Below, piece by piece: positions 41,418 to 53,049 of a stretch of DNA of 64,000 nucleotides. The number at the start of each line of letters is the position of its first letter. Within the stretch, counting starts at the first letter, position 1. Both the position numbers and the translations under genes were made by a program. A model generated the notes under the pieces. That model saw only the letters and a list, made by a program, of their open reading frames with translations. It did not search any database and was not told the origin of the DNA. The stretch comes from Cyanidiococcus yangmingshanensis (lineage: Eukaryota; Rhodophyta; Bangiophyceae; Cyanidiales; Cyanidiaceae), in contig VWRR01000007.1 of NCBI GenBank assembly GCA_013995675.1, positions 124,001 through 188,000 of the forward strand, given 5' to 3'.

Positions 41418-42669
41418 GGCCAAGCGATTCGCTCAAGAACGAAACAAAGCGCTCTGTTAAAAGACACCCAACAAAGCGATTGGTGAAAAATGTGCTTCGC
41501 CTCCAATGCCCCTGTCCATGAACGGCCCCGTTGTGGCGGGGCGCGCCATCCATTTCGGCCCCGTAGGACCGCAGGCATCGATGAGTGAATCGCAACGTCT
41601 CGAAGCCGAACCACCAGCTGCACGATATAACCAATAGCTTTCGATCGTCCCAAATTGAGCTTCACGTGCACCTAGTGTCTACGTGCTTAACTAGGAGCCG
41701 GCCGAAGACAGATTGGCGGCAGTACGCAATTCTGGGGATTGTCACCGTTGACTCAAAGAGAGCGCGCCCCGTGGGATAGCTATGCAACCCTCGAAAGTCT
41801 GTATTTTGCCGTTCCGTGCGTACTCGTTGTACTGGGAAAGTAACCATAGCGCTGTCCTGGTCTGCACTCGAGTTGCGTAGTAATACAGCTTTGGAGCCGG
41901 AAACTCGCGTTTGGTCCCAAAATAAGTCCTTATTGGGACGGTTTTTCTCGAGATTGTTCCTAAAAAGTGTCTCGTGAAACGCAGTTTACGGCTTGCGTGG
42001 GGTACCAAGCTGCTGTGCGAACCCGGTGTATTCTTGTTTTTCTGTTTTGCTGATAGTTTTGAGCAAGCGCCTGTCGTAGTTTGGGATTCGACGTCCTTGA
42101 TCACTCGAGAGTTCGTAGTTATACTGATGAAATGTTTGATGGAAACTCTTGTTTGAGCTGTCCGCGAAATAGCCAACTCTTCTCGCCGTGAGATGTTAAG
42201 GCGCACAACATGGCTTTTGCTAAACCGAGTTAAAGTTGCGAGCTCTGTTTCGGATCCCCGCGATGCCCTCTCAATATGTGTTGCTTAGCCAGAAAGTGAT
42301 GTTAAAAGCATCCCATTGGGCATCGCAACCTCGTTCACTCTGGGATGATTGAATAAGCCTATAGTCCTACATGCGAGGCCCCTTGTCATAGAATTTGATG
42401 GATTAGGTTTCTGGCCTTTTTGACGAAAGGGCCACGAGCGACAAACTCTCTCACAAAGAGGGTACTTTCGCTGTCTTTCTATACAGAAACGACCGCGTTC
42501 AGGATTCACTCTAGGATTACTAGAGTAAGTCAGATCTATGATCATCCCTATTGAGCGGAAATCCCTCCTCAGCCGCCTGTCTGGTCAAAGTCGTGAAAGA
42601 GCTAACCAAACCTCGAGCCAAATGATTCGATGCATTCCAGAATCTTTCCCTGTTGCGCTACGTATGCGT
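41418..42669. other. Spacer between two minus-strand genes
   Basis: About 1.25 kb holding the promoter of the DUF1838 gene. It contains an imperfect hairpin near 41913-41940: GTCCC and AATAAG on one side, CTTATT and GGGAC on the other, with a two-base bulge and a very short loop. No gene recognised. Confidence 0.4.
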
Positions 42670-44343
42670 TTAGCTGATCGGTTTGTAGTCCAATGTGAAG
42701 TGGACCGTGTGAAGCTTTCGGGTTCGGTCGAGAATATAGAGCGTCGTTTCCACGAAGAGGAGGGCACACACCGGCGCTCGAATCCCGCTCGAAAACACGC
42801 TGCAGCTGGTGGTGGGTTCCACCTCTAAGCTGCCTAATACTTGGAAATCGATCGTATCTTGTGAGCCGCCCTGACCAGCGATCCACACACAAAAAGATGA
42901 GACCGCCATCACGAGGCAAAAGCATTCCAAATGCGACCACCAAAATTCCGAGCTCCAAGCTAAAGGCATGGTAGCGCACGCCAAAAAGGGCGTGCTGATG
43001 CGCTCGTACGTCACGAAGCAGCTCCAATGCGGCAATGCGTTCGACGTGCGAAGCGGCATCTCGGCTACGCACGCGCCAAACCGAAACAGTATATGCAGTT
43101 CCAATCACCCAAACGCTTGTTTGTTGGTGAGCCCGAATATTCCTCTCAAAAACGGGTTCAAAGACGACCTCTCGTAGATAAGAACCGGCAGCGACATTCT
43201 CGAAAAGGTCCAAACAGGCGTCTATGTTGATCAGGTCTATTGATGGATGATCCGGTTGTCTTTGAGCAGACCGTTGATGCATCTGATCTGCGGGATCTTC
43301 CGGTGAAACTATGGCTGGCGCACCGGCATGCCAAAAGCGCCAAGGAAGTGGAAGAATGAACCAACCGCCATCGCGTTGTATGCCGCCACTACCCAGTGAA
43401 GTTCGCAACCGAGTCCAGGACTCTGAGAAGGGCTATTCGTCGCCCAATCTGCAGTAGAGAGCACCATCCAATGCGCAGTGCAATCCAGGGAGACCGAAGC
43501 AAGCAACTCCGTGTTGACCAAGTTAGTCCCAAAATTTTCTGTTCTAAACGAGACGAAGGGAATATTGTGGGCGTGCTGCACGAGCACAGCGTGAGCGAAT
43601 ATGAAGCTCAGGAGCCAAGTACGGCAGCGACTGAAATCGCAAGTATTGACTCAGTAGGAAGGCCATCAATCCGTCGCCTGTTGCGGGTTCGCATGTTGAG
43701 ATTCATCTGGTTCACAATACTCAGCAAGTAGCTGATCAAGACGGAATTGAGACGACTCGGCGAGACCGAATTCGAAAACATTGACCGTATGTGCATTGCT
43801 GCCGTATACCAACAACGGCGTATGCGCTGCTGTGGAGGCAGACCATGTTGAAGCCGGCGTCCATAATTTGATCGGGAAGCAGTCCCCGCATGCAGCTTCA
43901 CTCGCGAAGGGGCGAAATAACACAACTGCTCCCGATTCTTCAGTGAAATCGCCACAACAGGCAACAACCACGAAGCCGAGGAGAGGCATGATGCCACAAG
44001 TGAGATAGTTAACTGATTCGATAGCAGAGGCGTCTCGGAAACCTGCGACATAGTCCGAGCCATCGCTTCGCTCTACGTGACGAACAGAAAAATATTCATT
44101 GGGGAACCGTAGAACCTGTCGTTCTACAAAGGAATCCCATCCTCGCTCAAGCTCCACAATGCATGGCTCTGTTTCACCACTGGGAAGGCGATGGCTGAGG
44201 TCGACCCCGTAAAACCGTTTGCCATCCGGGCTTGGGCCGGTAAAACAACTTAAACGAGCCGCATCCGGGAGTGAGCGTATCAAGTCCAGTTTTTGGGTGC
44301 TAATAAGAGCTCGGAAGGGAAAGGAATCCATCCGATTTGCCAT
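42670..44343 (-). CDS. WD40-type protein resembling Crt10, frame changes
   Basis: From the ATG at 44343 the first 225 residues include SVNYLTCGIMPLLGFVVVACC, STAAHTPLLVYGSNAHTVNVF and a downstream HAHNIPFVSF. The order of these three pieces (vNhi-type strand, SAN-like strand before VTVF, then HNIP-S/V-x-F) is that of fungal Crt10-like beta-propeller proteins, which in yeast affect transcription of ribonucleotide reductase genes. The reading frame changes several times: two close changes between 43666 and 43600, one near 43400, and one (+1) near 42890, after which the segment IDFQVLGSLEVEPTTS and LLFVETTLYILDR runs to the stop at 42670. Pieces on both sides of each change are protein-like on the same strand, so this is one gene. 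The family call is a best guess from short motifs. Confidence 0.45.
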
Positions 44344-45201
44344 TTGTCGACCGCTTCCTCCACGCGAGTCCCTACGCGATCGTCACGTTGCTGATTCCAG
44401 CGTCGACTGATCAGTCACGGAGAGACATAAGTTTTGCAGAAGTTGCTAAAGAGGAAAAACCTCTGGACTTGTTGTAGGGCTCTCCCGAACTCCAATCAAC
44501 GGGTTGCTTGCCTCAGAATATACCAGTCGCAGCGCGCAGTCTCAGTTTCGTTGCAAAGCGACTTCTTGTTTTTAACGGATGACGAAGCGCTGCCAACCAG
44601 TTACGAGAAATGCTAAAGATCCAACGACCTCTGTCCTTTGGGGGCCCCGACCTGAAAGCTAGGACCTGCGCGTCGCCCCAGCTACGACTGTGCTGCACCG
44701 ACCAACACAAGCAGACGAAGCGCCTCGCCGCATCTGAGCGTTGCCTTTCTGAGCAACAGTTTCTCGTGCTGTCGGGCGTACAAGTTTTGAGGTCAGCTTT
44801 GGCGCCACGAAACAACAGTTGCCTCAAGGCGTCGCCTTCAAGCACAGAGGATCAGGGCTGTTTTAGGTGATACGAAGTCAAAAATGCGTAACAAGAGGCC
44901 CCATCCGTGATATTACCATTTGCGTCAAATCTGCCCCTTGTGGTACGTGTCGAAATAGGAACAATATGGACTTGCACTGGTCAATCGATGCCTCATTTGA
45001 TCCTCGGAGGCGTCATCGTGCCGTCCACGAGACGGGAACTACTGCAAACGTTCCCTGTTCGTTAACGTTGAAAAGTTTTGTTTGGGTTACTTAAGACGGC
45101 ACTTTGTGCTGAATCAATTTCCATTCGGTACAATCCCTCAAGGGCGAGTACGTGTGGAAAGCTTGGTCCCAAGCGGCAGGATTTTGACTAGCTGCGTGTC
45201 C
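44344..45201. other. Divergent intergenic region
   Basis: About 0.86 kb between the divergent Crt10-like and DDX1 genes. Both promoters must be here. The DDX1 frame is open upstream to a TTG at 45082, adding 40 non-conserved residues. No other gene recognised. Confidence 0.45.
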
Positions 45202-47453
45202 ATGGCGGCTTTCGCGGAGCTGGGCCTCATGCCCGAAATTGTTCAGGCGGTCGAAGAAATGGACTGGATATTTCCCATGCCAGTACAGTCTGAGGCTATT
45301 CCTCTCATCCTCGGTGGCGGTGATGTCTGTGTGGCAGCGCCAACCGGATCGGGTAAAACAGGCGCTTTCTGTTTGCCGACTCTCCAGATAGTTCACGAAA
45401 CGCTGAACATCACTTTTTCGGTGAGAGACTCGGAGACGGCCTCTGAACCGAGTTCTGGTCGGTGGACCATGAGCTCCTCCGACCGGGATCCTCATCTAGT
45501 TCTCGACCCTGAAGGCACCGACTTGTGCCTCGCACGAGGCGCACCAGTGGAGCGGCGTGCGAGCAGCTTGCGGTATTCGGCCTTCGCCCACTGGGAAGTG
45601 GTACTTCGAAGTTCAAGTCCAAGGTGATGGGCTCTGTCGCATCGGCTGGAGCACCGCGTGCGCAACACTAGCACTTGGTGAGGATGACTTATCCTTCGGC
45701 TTCGGCGGTACTGGAAAGAAATCGCACGGAGGCAAATTCGAGCCATATGGAGCGACATTCGGGAAAAGTGATGTGATTGGCATCGGTCTCGACTGGGAAA
45801 TCCCCGAGATATGGTTTTCGAAAAATGGACAAAACCTTGGACGAGCCTATACTATTGACCGAAAACATCTGGGTGATCGCGCGCTGTACCCCCATGTCTA
45901 TCTGAAGAACAGTCAGGTGCGCGTCTTTTTCACAGGGACAAAAGGTTTGCCAGATACCACCTATCGAGAACTGGGATCAGCAGAACCACACGATGTAACG
46001 ACGCCAGAGGTAGAGGGAGCTGTGGACCTTCAGGGTATCCACCGCCCATTAAACGCTCCCCTCATGCTCATCCTTGAACCGACGAGGGAGCTGGCCCTTC
46101 AGGTTCACGACGAGTTGCGTCATTTTGCCCGGTACTTGAACATCCACTCTGAAATGGAAGGCATCCATTGCGCAATGTTTGTAGGTGGCTCTGCAAATCG
46201 GTTAGAGGAAAAACACACCTGCATCCGAAAGAATTGATATTGCGACTTGCACTCCTGGCCGCCTCTTCGATGCGATTCGGAACAAGCAACTCGACATGCG
46301 AGCGGTGCGTTTTCTGGCCTTAGATGAAGTAGATGCGCTTTTATCACTGGGTTGCGGTCCTCAAATTATGCAGCTATTGGGAATGATTCCCCGTCATGGT
46401 CGTCGACATCGCCTTCAAATCATCATGTTCTCGGCAACGTTGAACTCGCCTCAGGTTCGGCAGTTGAGCGATCGAATTCAAGAGAATGCGACTTGGGTCG
46501 ATGTTCGAGGGCCTGAGACGATCCCATCGACACTTGACCACATCGTATTGCGTATAGATCCAAAAACGGCTCTTCAGCTCATTCAAGAAGCAGGCCCGAA
46601 CCATCTGCCTAGAACCGATCTGGTTCACATGAAGACGAACATCGAGGCTGATGACGCAGCCGCGCTATCTCAGCGCATCAAACAGGCCAAGCCGCTTCTC
46701 TGTCTACGACTAATTAAGCTCTTCCAAATGGACCAAGCGATGATATTTTGTCGCACCCAGCTTGATTGTGATTTACTGCTCGAGTTCATGCAGTCAGAGG
46801 ATACCACGCGTGGCGTCAGTGCGACTCTGCATGCGGGTCTCGCAGATCTCCAGCGCCGTCAGAACCTTGCGCTCTTCAAAGCCGGAGATGTGCGCTATCT
46901 CATCTGCACCGATGTTGCCGCAAGGGGGATCGATATCGCTGGTTTGCCTTTCATGATAAGCCTCACCTTGCCGGATGAGCTAGACAACTACATGCATCGA
47001 GTCGGGAGAGTGGGTCGAGCGGATCGTCTGGGGTTGGCAATCTCTCTCATGAGCTCTGTGCCTGAACAAGTCTGGTACCATCGCTCATGCCAAAAACGAG
47101 CACGAGGAAAATGCCTGAACCGAGCTCTCACAACTGAAGGCGGATGCACGATCTGGTACGATGAGCCGGAGATCCTACGGCGTTTGGAGGAACGCCTCGG
47201 CGAAGCAAACATGCCAGAGATCCTTGACGCGAACACGATCGTGCAGACGACTGACCCCACAACATTGAGGGCCTTTGTGCACAGCCTCACACAGTACGGC
47301 AAGAAAAAAAGCCAACTCAAAGGTGAAACCAATGAAGAAAACGACCCAGCTCTACGACATCAAATCGATTCTGCCCGGGTCGTGGCCAAACGAGTGCGGC
47401 AACTCGAGAAGGACGTTCAACTGCGGTTTCTCCGCCTCATGCAGGGCTCTTAA
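45202..47453 (+). CDS. DDX1: DDX1-type RNA helicase with SPRY domain, frame changes
   Basis: DDX1 is a DEAD-box helicase with a SPRY domain inserted between motifs I and Ia; it is known from RNA 3' processing, tRNA-ligase complexes and DNA damage. The order is preserved: Q-motif region after the start MAAFAELGLMPEIVQAVEEM, motif I APTGSGKTGAF, SPRY domain (GKWYFEVQVQGDGLCRIGW ... FGFGGTGKKSHGGKFEPYG ... IWFSKNGQNLG), motif Ia EPTRELALQ, TPGRL, motif II as DEVD instead of DEAD, SAT, IFCRTQLDCDLL, CTDVAARGIDI and HRVGRVGR, then GGCTIWYDEPEIL. Two +1 frame changes: near 45553 at the SPRY border and near 46211 at a run of five A. Both sides match DDX1 in register. The ATG at 45202 matches the family start. 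Confidence 0.93.
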
Positions 47454-48128
47454 ACCTGTTTCGATCGACGCTCATGCTGTTCGCAAAAGCTTGGTATCAC
47501 TCAGAGCTCACAAAACGAAATGCAACACTGATTCACTGAACTACTCAATACCCCAGTTACGGCAGCTAATTTCTCTTCGCGCCATCCACTGAAATTCAGA
47601 GAAAGCCGCAGTAGCTCACTAGAACTACCGTTCTTGTGAATGCATCTCTTGCTCCCGAGAGAAGATGAAGCAAGTAACTTGACTTCGTTCGGGAAAACTC
47701 GAACAAGTATCTCCAAGGCGCCAGAACGAGTCATCCATAGCGAGCGATCTATACCATGCAATTCTATGTGGGTTCGTTTGTTCAAAAGCGTTGTGCTCAA
47801 CTGGCTAGAAACCTGCGATAAAATCGATTTCACCAGGGATATCGAGTGCTTGAAGAATTCGAAATGGACTTCCGAGCCAGCTGAAATGAAAAATGCTCGC
47901 GCTCGCATACAGTACAACATCAGCATCGATTTCTTCAGAACGGGTGCGTGAGGCACGGTCCTCCTTCGTGAATCGGCTCTTGCATACCAACACGCCTCTC
48001 GTCGAATCATATCGCTCAGCGCGACTTTTTCTGAATGAGACGTAGGCCTGCAAGTCGAGGTAGGAACAAAAAGTCCCTCTTTGATCGCGCCATGGATTGT
48101 CTTGGTAGTTTCTGTGCCTCCTGGTCGA
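47454..48128. other. Convergent spacer
   Basis: About 0.7 kb between the 3' ends of DDX1 and the patatin gene. Frames of up to about 240 codons on the minus strand continue past the patatin stop but resemble nothing. No gene called. Confidence 0.4.
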
Positions 48129-50013
48129 TCAGAACGATCCGATATGTGAACGCCTTCCGACGTCTGGCTGCGAGCTTTTGGAAGCAGGACTTGGCTCTGG
48201 CCCAGTTTCCCCATTCAAGAAGACGGAATTTTCCTTAGAGTCGCCAAGACTCGAAGCATTAGATCCATTTCGCGGAGGCTGCAGGGACGAAAGATAGTCG
48301 TCTGTCACAAAATGGTGGCTCGGTTGCGCTGCTGATGCGTCCGGCTGACTCCCTTTCCGAAAACGACGTAAAAACCAGATTCTTTGGAGCCTCTTCAGCG
48401 CCAAAGAGTCCTGTTTGACGTCCCGGAGTTGCCTTCTGATGCTGGCACGAACGTGCAGTATTTCTTCTAGGCGTTCGTCGCTGAAGACCATTCTTGCAAA
48501 CCGGGCTCCGTCACCGATCGGACGCCTGTAGGGTGCTGTCAGCATCTCGAAAGCCAGTTCGAAACCGTAGCGCGTCGCTTCGAATATCACCTCCGGCTTC
48601 GTCTCCAGCTGACTGATTTCTTTGTCCCCACGCAGAGGTCCAATGGGCAACAGTGATGCCTGAGTCGGTAGGTGCGGCATCCACATGCTCTCCCAGTATG
48701 TTCGGCACGTGAGCATGACGAATTTGATCCAGATCTTCCAGCAGACGGATATCTCGTAGATATTGCTGAAAATGCCCTCCTCGAATGATATAGTCCCGGA
48801 TATGGGGGAAAGACTTCAATTCCGGAGCCGCTATCATGCGCTCATAGAAGCCAGCGATACGTGGAACTCGCGTCCCGATCGGACGTGTTCGCAGCACCAG
48901 TACATGAGTGCAGGCATCAGCTAGAGCACTTCTGTACGGAATGGCTTCAAAGAGAATTCCATCCGCGAAGACGTCATCACCAATTTGGACGAGTGGCCCA
49001 GCAATCCCAGGCACTCTAGCGCTCGCTCGTAGACATTCGCGCAGTTCAGTGTAGGAAGTGAACCCACGAAACGCGACACTTTTGGCTTGCCTAAGGCTGC
49101 TCGCTACAGGTCGAAGTGGTTGCAGCTCGTTACGCTGTGCAAACTTGGGCCAATCAAGGGGCTTTGTGTGGACCATGACTTCATCTAGGAGAAAATCAAG
49201 GTCGAGGACGGGGCGCGCTTCATGTTGTGTCCGAGATGCTCGCAATAGCGCTCGTGTATCGATGAAGCGCTTGTTGGCGATATCCTCAAAGTAAATTGAG
49301 GGCCCATATACAGGCAGCTGTCGGGAGATGAGATACGCTCCGCAAATGGCGCCAGCGGAGGAACCAAAGACCACGTCGAACGTGTCGTCAAAGCCAAGAT
49401 AGCCCAAGGCTGCACACATACCCGCTGCGATGCTACCGCGCATACCGCCGCCTTCGATAACTAGTCCGATGCGATAGGGGTCCCGGCGATGGCCCGGACG
49501 GGAACCATGCGCTCGCCTCTCGTGCATGGCCAGCAACACTGGGTCATCTGCAAAATCATGCCATGAACCGCTCTGAACGAGCCGAGTTCGTGGACGGCGC
49601 TGTAACAGCTTCGGAATAAGGCCAACTCCGGCTGCACGAGCACGTCGAAAAATGTCGGCGGATATCGCAAACTGTTTTTTTGCCTCAATGTTTGTGTCAT
49701 CGCCAGGATCAAACTCCTTGCCGCTGCCAGAACCGGGGCGCTGTAGAGGTGTTTTCGTCTCGAGCGCTCGCAAAGGTGCACGCAGCGAGACGTTGGGCCT
49801 AAAACGGCCACGTCCTGCGAGATCTTTCTTGGAAAGAAGCTCGTTCGGTTGCCTATGAAGGTACCTGAGAGACCCGGACCGCAATGTTGAACGTTGTGAG
49901 CTCAAAACTGAAAACTGAAAAAGCAACAAGCGCTCTAGACGTAGAACTCGCACTTCTGGTTTCCAGTTCGGCCCCCGGAGCGCCAACTCTCTAGTGTGTG
50001 CACTGGCGAGCAT
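48129..50013 (-). CDS. Patatin-like phospholipase, frame changes once
   Basis: A lipid acyl hydrolase with a Ser-Asp dyad. The oxyanion loop GGGMRG is at residues 188-193, the nucleophile motif GSSAG at 217-221 (Ser219), and the partner Asp is Asp351 in the DG of VFADGILFEAIPY. The type is that of bacterial RssA/YjjU-like patatins (GLVIEGGGMRGS). The first 180 residues are a basic extension (VRVLRLERLLLFQFSVLSSQRS near the start), possibly for plastid or mitochondrial import. A +1 frame change near 48664 joins GEHVDAAPT to QASLLPIGPLRGDKEISQL; the tail then runs through FELAFEMLTAPYRRP and a Ser/Pro-rich end to 48129. The ATG at 50013 is the first in frame. Confidence 0.87.
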
Positions 50014-51308
50014 TCACGCGACCTGACCTCGCCGTGCATGTTCGCACGAAGAACGGTGCGTTGTTTTTGAACCGTGTTCCCAATCTAGCGAAGAAGAAAG
50101 AAGCGTTGCGCCCTTAGACTCAGGTGCTCTGGCTCGCCGTCGATCAAGCCTCGATCAAAACAGACCAAGCCACTGAGCACAACAGACGCTCACAGTACGT
50201 CGACTCGCTCGGCGAATTACGGCGTCTGGACAGGCAGCCCAATCGCGGATCGCGTTGTGGCGTCTTGCGAGTCCCCTGAACACCTCCTCGCAACGCATCA
50301 GGATGGGATTCTTGTCGTCTGGTTTCGTGCGCGGAAACAAGTGGTGATGAGCTTCAGAGTTAGGCTCAGAGTCACGATTGCTCATTCTCTGGGGCCCCCA
50401 GGCTCGACGGGAGCACCAATAATTGCCTTGGAGCAGCACTTGAAACGAGTGGTGAACGCGTCGCGTCTTCCAAAGTAAGGCCACTCTTGTTTGGTACCAA
50501 AAAGGACGTGCTGTCTGCATCCTGATGCTAAACAGCAGACCATTTTGCTCTGCACCATCACTCCACACATTGATTAGTATGGCTCCATCGATTCTCGGGC
50601 CAGGCACGCAGGATCTGCGAGAGTACCGAAGCCATGTGCCTCCGAGGTCAGTGCATTGAAAGGCGGACACATGTCCCCTAAGCTCGGCAATCGGTGATCA
50701 AACGCTCTCTTGATAGATTTCCATTAGTTCGAAGAAACCTAAGGACATCCCAAAATGAATCCCAAACAGGTCGGGAACCTCGGGCTCCTACGCCTCATCC
50801 CCGAAGGGATTCGCAGCAGCAGACCAGATGCCGGGAGACGCCTCTATCCTGTTATCCGTGCACGCTCTGAGATCGGTTCTCGCGTAGATCTCAGTCGCGT
50901 GAGCTTTTGCGAAATTCTGCATCTTCATCGTATCTTTCTGGTCCCTAGGCGCCTCCAATGACCAATGCTGCAGATGAATGCACTTATTATTTGCCTTGGA
51001 TGGACGGTATGCCTCTAGTCAATCGAATGAATAGGACCTGAGACTGGGGCACAGATCGCCAAGCTCAAGTACACGATGGCGGTTGTCGAAACGTGGCCCC
51101 ATCCTCGCGATGTACATTCATGTACAGGATTGTACAGATGCCAGGGATCGCGAGCCCGTTGAGCGAGGTCGCCATCACCACCACCAGCAGGGTTCACAAC
51201 ATCTAGGTCGCAGTTCAATCTGGGCGGTAATTCCTCACTGCGGTTTTTAACCTCGTCGAAACAGGTTATTCGACACCAAGATCACCGGAAGAGAGTCGGC
51301 ATCTGAAC
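50014..51308. other. Divergent intergenic region
   Basis: About 1.3 kb between the divergent patatin and PGRL1 genes. The largest frame (50155-50670, minus) lacks an ATG and resembles nothing. Both promoters must lie here. Confidence 0.4.
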
Positions 51309-52311
51309 ATGATGGCTTGCTGGGTAGCAGGAGTGCCGAGGGGCTTGCGGTCTTCCCCAGTCAGCTTCAGAAGCACTTCGTTGTTGTTCGGAGAGCGCCT
51401 TCGACCGCCAAATCGACAGCGCTGCGCACTTGAGAGATTCCATTCGTGGAGATGCCGGCTGAACTTACCGCGAGATCCATTTGACAACGACGATCGTCTG
51501 GGGAACCCGAGCTTGAGCGGCAAGGGCGATGGCGAATATCGAAACGCGCTCGAGAGCCTGTTTATGGAAGCGTTGCGTTCCTATTATGAAGGGAACCCCG
51601 TCCTGACCGAAGGCGAGTTCAGAACCCTTCGAGACGAGTTGGAGCACCTAGGATCCTCTTCCATTCGACTAAATGATTTGGAAAAGGTATGGATTCAGGC
51701 GGCACAGCAGCGCGACTTGGATAGACGGCTGCAGAATGAGCTTCGGCTGAGTCCCGAGGAGCTCGATGGTCTCAAAGCAAAGCTGGGTGCCAGCCGAACG
51801 AGCTCTCTAGACTTGCAGAGCATCCTCAAGTCTGACTCCTCCATGGACAAGCGTTTGTTGTACTTGCTTTTCGGGGACGCTGTAGAAGACCGCTTCAAAA
51901 TTCTTCTTCTCTACGCACCTGCTGTACTTTTGTGTCTATCGAGCATTATTGGTTTCGCGCTCCTGGACTTGATTTGTCTTGGTCACGTGCAGCTTAGTTT
52001 CGATGATCAGTTTTCTGTTCGCGCGCCGGTGCTTTTTGTGATTATTACGTTGGTCACGGCCTGGTTTAGTAACTTTCCTCACTCCACGAATGCTGAGCTA
52101 TCTCGATTTAGGGTCGCCTGAGGTTGTGCGCGGAGCCTGTCCGAACTGTGGAAACGATGTTACTTGTCTCTTTTCGAGTGCGTCGGGAAGAAAACGTGAT
52201 GAACGTCGTTGCAAGCGCTGCGGTGCCACCGTTGGCTTCAACGTCGCACAACGCAAGGTTTTCTTGGTCGCTCGTCCCCAAGACCGCAAAAAGCTGAGTG
52301 GACCCGACTAG
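51309..52311 (+). CDS. PGRL1: PGRL1-like thylakoid protein, frame changes once
   Basis: PGRL1 works with PGR5 in cyclic electron flow around photosystem I. After a basic, Ser/Arg-rich transit peptide (about 1-60) comes the stromal part with FMEALRSYYEGNPVLTEGEF and LRDELEHLGSS, closely matching the PGRL1 pattern of a short helix, GNPxxxxxEFxxL and LxxExSS. Two membrane helices follow (FKILLLYAPAVLLCLSSII and VLFVIITLVTAW), and then the C-terminal metal-binding cysteine pairs in RGACPNCGNDVT and CKRCGATV. A +1 frame change near 52100, between the second helix and the Cys domain, splits the frame. A charged repeat-like helical segment of about 50 residues lies between the N-terminal domain and helix 1. 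The ATG at 51309 is the first; a second Met follows directly. Confidence 0.84.
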
Positions 52312-53049
52312 TCGACTGACCCTCGTGAGACGCGCAACTCTCAAGTTCTACGACCATCGTGTGCGTCTACTGGTTGTAGATGCGTACCTGATGCGACCGA
52401 CTCACGAAGGAAATCGTGCGGCGAATGGCAGCACCTTTGCCAGAGGAAGGCTTCTGTTGGCTGACCGCAAGCTTCTTTCGGTCGCTTGAAAAAGACCTTT
52501 ACGCTGAAGCATCTCATCTTAATAGCTGAGAAGCATGCGCCTGAAAATCTGCATGCGATCGATGTTTGTTTCTGTTCACCGCATTCCTCCAGAACTGGAG
52601 GTCTATTTCCGATGTAAAGACGACTAACCACAACCCAACATAAATTTGAGGTCACGATATCGAGGTATAGATAGCTGTAACCCCAGAATCCGGAAGGGAA
52701 ACGAGGGCAGCCGCTGGTGCCGTGCCCTCGCAAGAGACGCCATCTCGGCTGACGTCGTGCCGAAAATTCAGCTAGTCTGAACCGTGCACATCAATTGCAC
52801 CGCGGAGAAATGTTTCGAGCCATTCTGCGCATGGAACCGGATCTAGCAGGTTTGCCTCAGCTTTGCTCGTTGCCACGGCAAGTCCTGACGACAGTGTTCA
52901 TCAGAAACGACCAATATTTGTGGCGTTCGAGTCGAAGCTGCGCAAAACATCGGGAGCCACAGAATCAGTAAAGAATCGGATATCTTGGACGAGAGCAAGT
53001 CGTGCGAGGAACCCTGCGGCCCAGATCTCAGTCGATATCGGTGATCGTC
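52312..53049. other. Convergent spacer
   Basis: About 0.74 kb between the 3' ends of PGRL1 and the tRNA deaminase gene. Short overlapping frames only; nothing recognised. Confidence 0.4.

Noticed and set aside
47501-48214. A 237-codon minus-strand frame next to the patatin gene
   Set aside because: It overlaps the patatin C-terminus in another frame, and the sequence shows no family feature.
50155-50670. A 171-codon minus-strand frame between patatin and PGRL1 genes
   Set aside because: It opens with GTG and has no early ATG; the composition is ordinary and I recognise no motif.
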